DNA from: Symsagittifera roscoffensis
Taxonomy: Eukaryota; Xenacoelomorpha; Acoela; Convolutidae
Direction: 5' to 3'
Assembly (NCBI RefSeq): GCF_963678635.1
Contig: NW_026971471.1
Span: 1 to 36,005 of the forward strand
Length of the DNA stretch: 36,005 nt
Numbering within the stretch: the first letter of the stretch is position 1; each line of letters begins with the position of its first letter. The notes under the pieces are model-generated. The model was not told the DNA's origin, did no database searches, and saw nothing but the letters and a program-made list of their open reading frames with translations. Below are positions 30,046 through 36,005 of the stretch, piece after piece. The position numbers and the translations under genes are program-made.

Positions 30046-30779
30046 ACGTAGGAACTCCAAAACAGATGTTATCAAAAACATTCTTGATCTACCAAAACTC
30101 CATTGTAAAACTTTTAGCACCTGTATGTCTTGTTTATTGTTGAATGCTACTAACATTCCATGACCCTAGAGTCATACAAATCTCCAGTGCTGTTATTTTA
30201 AGCCATAGTGATGATTGGTAACATTTATACCCTTGCTTTTGCCGTAGAATTCAGCCCGAATCTCGTTATAGTTCTGTTAACCCATGGGGCGCTACCACCG
30301 GATAACCATTAGATTTATCCATTTTGGTTCTACCCAGTTATTTCGCTTATTCTAAAGATAACTCCCTGCATACTTTATGACTCTATTCACCCTGGTGCTA
30401 TTTCAGTTTCTTGCTTGCCTATAGTCACCAGTCTACAGTTATTTCTTCCGACGAATACATATTATTCGATCTAAGGTGCTTTGTTTTGGAATTTTGTTTT
30501 TGTTTGATGAACATGCCGTCCGGCCCGTCGGGCCCGATCACCGGTCTTCCCCGTACTGTACACCCACCCTTTCGACCTGATAACCGTGTAATTGTACTTA
30601 GTATATAATACGCCTCTTGGGCCCTTTATCAAATCTGTGTTCTTACGAATCTAGATCCACTCACGGGGGTTCTAGACAATGCGCCTACTGATTCATTCAT
30701 CTTAGTGCTTAATCATTTTTGTTTTGTTCCCTTCTGGTGAGGCGAAAGGGATAGATTATAGATAAAATTTCGCGGGGAA
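30046..30779 (+). other. Untranslated 3' region of the young element with polypurine tract
   Basis: No convincing gene lies in these 734 bp; a 65-codon frame at 30411-30608 lacks features. The base pattern is less AT-rich, with a GC block at 30516-30545 containing CCCGTCGGG. The bases just before the 3' LTR, CGCGGGGAA (30771-30779), are the likely plus-strand primer site. Confidence 0.6.
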
Positions 30780-31102
30780 TGTAAAAGTATTATGGTTTGT
30801 TTATTTAACCTCTGATCTTAACTTACCGTCGACCTTTAAGTTGTTAATTTATATACCTGCCAAAAGCGCAACGGCTTTTGGTAGACTCTGAATTGGACAC
30901 TATCTTTTATGATACGTAACAAATCAATCGCAACCAATTCAATCTTTTAAACCTCTCTTAACTTAGATAGAATCCCCGTCTTTTATTTAGTCTTAAATAA
31001 AAGCCTACAATTTTAGTAGGAATCTTAATCATCCACAGTCTTAATCTATTCTTAGTTTAAGTCACTCTTTTACAACACGAGTGGTATCCTAATTTTTTAA
31101 CA
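30780..31102 (+). repeat. 3' LTR of the young Ty3/gypsy element (323 bp)
   Basis: It has the same length and ends as the 5' LTR, and is followed directly by the ATCTG target duplication. AATAAA lies at 30996-31001 and TTATATA at 30849-30855. Confidence 0.95.
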
Positions 31103-31107
31103 ATCTG
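31103..31107. repeat. Target site duplication ATCTG, right copy
   Basis: It matches 23480-23484 and directly follows the TTAACA end of the 3' LTR. It is also copied at 33376-33380 by the tandem duplication. Confidence 0.9.
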
Positions 31108-32078
31108 GCCACGGGCCAAACTGAAAAACAAGCTTCAAGAAAGAGAAAAAAAAACCAGATTATACAGTTGAGATTTAAGAGCATCGAAGAAACACCAGAC
31201 AGAAGTTAAAAACAAGTAGTCAAAAAACGGTAAGAACGGCAAAAAACATCAAGGAACAAACCACTTTCCAACAAAACTCAGAACACAAGACGGGAGTATC
31301 TTTACAAACCACACACAGCAAAGGTCCAAAAATTTGATAATGTCAAAGAAAGATGGAAGAACGTAAAGAAAAGACAAAAACAAACCGACAAGTAGCAGCC
31401 AACTGGCATCTAGTACCACAAGGAACCAACAACGAGGAAAAGACAAACAAGAACGCGACAACAGAGGCAACGGAGAAACAGAACATACTTGTAAACGACG
31501 AGCAACAAGTTCAAAGCAACAGCAGGGATGCATGAACAAAAGAAAAAAATCACTTTAAGTTTCGTAATTCGGTGCTATGACAAAACAAGATCTAATCAGG
31601 TGTGTTGCTAGGGGCGGGGGTTGGTTTATAGATTTTCTCAAGGACTTTGGCCACTCAACGCAAAAAGTTATCGACTCTGGAGTTTCTTTACAACGACTGC
31701 TCCCATTTTTGTCTACACAATCCTAAAATTTTCGGGAAGTCAGTCATCGAATCCCTTATGAGCAATAAAGGACCAAATTTGGCCAAAATTTAATAAAATT
31801 GCTTGAAGGATACCAGCAACAATTTACAGAACCCGGTTTTCAATCGTATCATAAACTTACAAACAAGTACCCCTTTTAGCATCACACGAGTTTTACATTG
31901 AAGACAATGAGGCGATGTTGTTATTACTATTATTCTGTTGATACACATTTTAGTACCATGGATGTCTTTTTTAGACTTTTCGATTAAACAAGAGAGTAAA
32001 TCTCTGATTATCGACTTTAATTTCATATTTCCGCCAAAAACATTATTGCACCAAGAATGTATTTTCAAAGAATTATGA
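31103..32078 (+). other. Flank of the young element: continuation of the decayed host retroelement, then unassigned DNA
   Basis: 31103-31107 is the right ATCTG target duplication. To about 31545 the plus strand is purine-rich like 20046-23484 (for example ATGGAAGAACGTAAAGAAA at 31352), which fits the interrupted older element. From about 31546 to 32078 I see no gene or LTR. The whole stretch is repeated at 33376-34350. Confidence 0.55.
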
Positions 32079-34350
32079 GATCAAAAGAGTCCTGACAAGA
32101 AGGTCAAATTTAGCCCTGATGTCTGTTCCACGCGATTTAACCCATCGGGCCTATCCTACGAAATTTCAACTTCTACATTTGTCCCCATCGTACCTGACCC
32201 AGACTGGCTGAACACCTCCTCTATCATTTCGGCGATAGAACTCCTTGGACGGCCAATGACGCTGGAGGAGTTAAGGAGATGGACAATAAATAAAGCAGCA
32301 AATCGGGAATCTAATTAGACGTAGGAACTCCAAAACAGATGTTATCAAAAACATTCTTGATCTACCAAAACTCCATTGTAAAACTTTTAGCACCTGTATG
32401 TCTTGTTTATTGTTGAATGCTACTAACATTCCATGACCCTAGAGTCATACAAATCTCCAGTGCTGTTATTTTAAGCCATAGTGATGATTGGTAACATTTA
32501 TACCCTTGCTTTTGCCGTAGAATTCAGCCCGAATCTCGTTATAGTTCTGTTAACCCGTGGGGCGCTACCACCAGATAACCATTAGATTTATCCATTTTGG
32601 TTCTACCCAGTTATTTCGCTTATTCTAAAGATAACTCCCTGCATACTTTATGACTCTATTCACCCTGGTGCTATTTCAGTTTCTTGCTTGCCTATAGTCA
32701 CCAGTCTACAGTTATTTCTTCCGACGAATACATATTATTCGATCTAAGGTGCTTTGTTTTGGAATTTTGTTTTTGTTTGATGAACATGCCGTCCGGTCCG
32801 TCGGGCCCGATCACCGGTCTTCCCCGTACTGTACACCCACCCTTTCGACCTGATAACCGTGTAATTGTACTTAGTATATAATACGCCTCTTGGGCCCTTT
32901 ATCAAATCTGTGTTCTTACGAATCTAGATCCACTCACGGGAGTTCTAGACAATGCGCCTACTGATTCGTTCATCTTAGTGCTTAATCATTTTTGTTTTGT
33001 TCCCTTCTGGTGAGGCGAAAGGGATAGATTATAGATAAAATTTCGCGGGGAATGTAAAAGTATTATGGTTTGTTTATTTAACCTCTGATCTTAACTTACC
33101 GTCGACCTTTAAGTTGTTAATTTATATACCTGCCAAAAGCGCAACGGCTTTTGGTAGACTCTGAATTGGACACTATCTTTTATGATACGTAACAAATCAA
33201 TCGCAACCAATTCAATCTTTTAAACCTCTCTTAACTTAGATAGAATCCCCGTCTTTTATTTAGTCTTAAATAAAAGCCTACAATTTTAGTAGGAATCTTA
33301 ATCATCCACAGTCTTAATCTATTCTTAGTTTAAGTCACTCTTTTACAACACGAGTGGTATCCTAATTTTTTAACAATCTGGCCACGGGCCAAACTGAAAA
33401 ACAAGCTTCAAGAAAGAGAAAAAAAACCAGATTATACAGTTGAGATTTAAGAGCATCGAAGAAACACCAGACAGAAGTTAAAAACAAGTAGTCAAAAAAC
33501 GGTAAGAACGGCAAAAAACATCAAGGAACAAACCACTTTCCAACAAAACTCAGAACACAAGACGGGAGTATCTTTACAAACCACACACAGCAAAGGTCCA
33601 AAAATTTGATAATGTCAAAGAAAGATGGAAGAACGTAAAGAAAAGACAAAAACAAACCGACAAGTAGCAGCCAACTGGCATCTAGTACCACAAGGAACCA
33701 ACAACGAGGAAAAGACAAACAAGAACGCGACAACAGAGGCAACGGAGAAACAGAACATACTTGTAAACGACGAGCAACAAGTTCAAAGCAACAGCAGGGA
33801 TGCATGAACAAAAGAAAAAAATCACTTTAAGTTTCGTAATTCGGTGCTATGACAAAACAAGATCTAATCAGGTGTGTTGCTAGGGGCGGGGGTTGGTTTA
33901 TAGATTTTCTCAAGGACTTTGGCCACTCAACGCAAAAAGTTATCGACTCTGGAGTTTCTTTACAACGACTGCTCCCATTTTTGTCTACACAATCCTAAAA
34001 TTTTCGGGAAGTCAGTCATCGAATCCCTTATGAGCAATAAAGGACCAAATTTGGCCAAAATTTAATAAAATTGCTTGAAGGATACCAGCAACAATTTACA
34101 GAACCCGGTTTTCAATCGTATCATAAACTTACAAACAAGTACCCCTTTTAGCATCACACGAGTTTTACATTGAAGACAATGAGGCGATGTTGTTATTACT
34201 ATTATTCTGTTGATACACATTTTAGTACCATGGATGTCTTTTTTAGACTTTTCGATTAAACAAGAGAGTAAATCTCTGATTATCGACTTTAATTTCATAT
34301 TTCCGCCAAAAACATTATTGCACCAAGAATGTATTTTCAAAGAATTATGA
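32079..34350 (+). repeat. 2.27-kb tandem duplication, unit 2
   Basis: Second unit. 32079-32318 repeats the last 80 codons of the integrase tail as a truncated pseudogene without a start. The 3' untranslated region, an LTR and the flank follow. Against unit 1 I see six transitions, at unit-1 positions 29883, 30284, 30300, 30524, 30668 and 30695. There are none in the LTR or flank, apart from one A-run indel. Confidence 0.95.
33053..33375 (+). repeat. Third LTR, created by the tandem duplication
   Basis: It is identical by eye to 30780-31102 and preceded by the same polypurine tract and untranslated region. It is followed by the same ATCTG and flank, so it arose by segmental duplication rather than by a separate insertion. 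Confidence 0.93.
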
Positions 34351-36005
34351 GAACAGAAACATTTCCTACGCTACGAAAAAACCACAGAGATGGAATCTCA
34401 GTAGCTGAAAAGTTCCCGCCGTAGGTAAAAACTACTCAGCCACATTTGCCATCGAACTTGAACTACGTGCTCATACTTTGGAAAAAAATTAAAGAAAAAA
34501 TGTTCTAAAAATAAATTGAATCAAGAAACTATTAAATATTCTAAAGTATTAAACTAGCAGGCGTTTGTGAAACTGTAAGGCATGGTCACAACTTTGAAGC
34601 AAGGTCGAGGACGAAATTAGAAAGATAAAAATAAATAAAAAAATGATTGGGAAAAAAACGAAAATGGGATAAGAATAACTGGCTATAATCAAACTTAATT
34701 GTACTGAAAACCAATTTTAATCGGTTCAATGGCACTATAGTCGATTATTTCTTGCTATTAAAATGCTCGATTATATTATAATTCGTTTTTAATTTTGTTA
34801 TAAAAGGTTTTTGTCAGTTTTAGGAAAACTGCTACAATATTGACCACATCGTATGCTCTATAAAATCTAAAATTTCAATACACTGACTGTTTGTTTGAGT
34901 AGATAATTCATTTATTTTAAAGTCATGACACAAGGTGTTTGAAACAAAACAAAAATGATGAAGACCCCAGTTACTGAAAATCTTGAGTATCCCAAGAATA
35001 AACAGTCGTACATAAAATATCCGAAAAACTAGAAATTAATGCAACTTTGGTTTACTCAAGACTACGTCACAAGCACAAAATAAAATTCTGCAAGCAAGCA
35101 AAAAATTTGTCTAAAAATTGTTGGAATACGAAATTCGTGTTGCGCTTCAAAATTTTTATCAAAAAATATCTTTGAGCAGTTTTGGTTTTCAGCAAAAAAG
35201 AACTAGGGTAGCCATCAAAAAAACAATTATTACATTTTGCATATATAGAATCTGAATAAATTGCATTTTTTGATGAAAAAAGTATTTTACGAGCAATACA
35301 CCAGTTTTAATGCCAAAATCGCCAATCTTTTTCTTAAAATTTGATTACATCAAATTTGCATAAATATATGATATATATCACAAGCATTTGTTCATAGATT
35401 TTGATTATGGAATTGTATGATTTCCGTTTTTGGCCATGAGAGATCACCTCTGGTTTTTTCATTCGCTATCATGGACCCTCTCTTTTTTAGTGACTTTGGC
35501 TACCAACTTTTGTGTTTGAATTTGTTTCTCTAATCTTAGCACAATCAGACATATAGCAAGGTCAATATATACCACTTGACGGTCATAAAAACCGTATTTC
35601 ACATTAGCACAATGATAACAAAATTTCGCTTATGTAATACTCGAAAAAAGTTGAACGGTTCTGAAAACCCTGCAGTGTCCCTTCACTGCTAATGGGGTCT
35701 ATCTGCTCTAATGTATCTGCCTATTTTAAGCTAGAAGTTTCGAGCAAATTTAGCATATTTGAGCAAGATTCGAGTTTCTTAGTTTTTGCTGAATTTTCTA
35801 TTCACCTTTCGTAACTTTTATGCAACTCTTTTCATTCCTCCAGCATCTGGCCCATTCCCCCCACTTAGCCCCAAACCTCATTTTTGCGACACCCCCCCCT
35901 CTCCCCGACTTAAATTGCATGGATAATAATCAAATATATTGCATTTTCATTGGATTTTTTCCGCAAAATTCAAAAATAACCAACCGTTAACCACCTCCCA
36001 TCTTT
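34351..36005. other. AT-rich flank, no gene seen
   Basis: No convincing exon or RNA gene was found. TCGATTATATTATAATTCG-like motifs near 34745-34790 recall the units of the 18876-20045 element. At the window end, a C-rich stretch (35845-35905) followed by GCATGGATAATAATCAA (about 35917) also recalls the CCATGGATAATAAT terminus of that element. A second, truncated copy may therefore start here. Confidence 0.4.

Larger units (their letters stand above)
29806..32078 (+). repeat. 2.27-kb tandem duplication, unit 1
   Basis: The unit begins GATCAAAAGAGTCCT in the integrase tail, includes the 3' LTR, and ends AATTATGA (32071-32078) in flanking DNA. It recurs at once from 32079 with a period of 2273 bp (2272 after a one-base change in an A run). 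A GA dinucleotide is shared at the breakpoints. Confidence 0.95.

Noticed and set aside
30411-32881. 65-codon frame present twice (30411 and 32684)
   Set aside because: It lies in the untranslated 3' region of the young element and is repeated only because the segment is duplicated. No start context or domain is evident.
31249-33811. 96-codon minus-strand frame with many Cys, Leu and Phe, present twice
   Set aside because: It is the mirror of a purine-rich plus strand belonging to the decayed retroelement. The hydrophobic look follows from base composition, and the second copy from the tandem duplication.

Overview
The window is AT-rich, repeat-laden eukaryotic DNA, almost certainly from an invertebrate animal. 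It contains spliced coding pieces of a neuronal calcium sensor gene, candidate genes with very short introns (32-73 bp), many small inverted-repeat elements, and three Ty3/gypsy-type LTR retrotransposon bodies of different ages. Very short introns, one apparent GG-AG intron and MITE-filled longer introns together recall appendicularian (larvacean) tunicates. That taxonomic suggestion is inference and no marker gene proves it.

Layout: 1-2390 holds the 3' end of a hippocalcin/neurocalcin-like EF-hand gene (+). 2917-11006 is mostly repeats: a TIR element (2917-3448), a second TIR element (4127-5404), and a 1118-bp direct tandem duplication (7361-9595). Interspersed with them are candidate exons of an unrecognised plus-strand gene (5413-5673 weakly; 9960-11264 better). 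12034-12466 (-) is a candidate four-exon gene for a protein of about 107 residues. 14272-16009 is a decayed Ty3/gypsy gag-pol fragment. 16798-20045 carries two more copies of the first TIR family and a composite inverted-repeat element with G14 tracts and a 67-bp tandem array.

20046-23484 is a second decayed Ty3/gypsy element (gag, RT, RNase H and integrase relics in order). A young element (LTRs 23485-23807 and 30780-31102, 5-bp target duplication ATCTG) has inserted into it. The young element has a gag ORF whose ATG begins on the last base of the 5' LTR. It also has an A7 tract where the reading frame moves by -1, a long gag/PR/RT/RNase H/IN frame interrupted by one in-frame TAA, and a long charged tail after integrase. 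The two LTRs differ at one position that I could see, so the insertion is recent, yet the copy is broken at two points.

The 3' part of the young element, its 3' LTR and about 1 kb of flank are duplicated in tandem (29806-32078 and 32079-34350), giving a third LTR at 33053-33375. 34351-36005 is AT-rich sequence in which I see no gene. No rRNA, tRNA or CRISPR was found. Exon models other than the calcium sensor rest on reading frame, phase and splice-signal agreement only.
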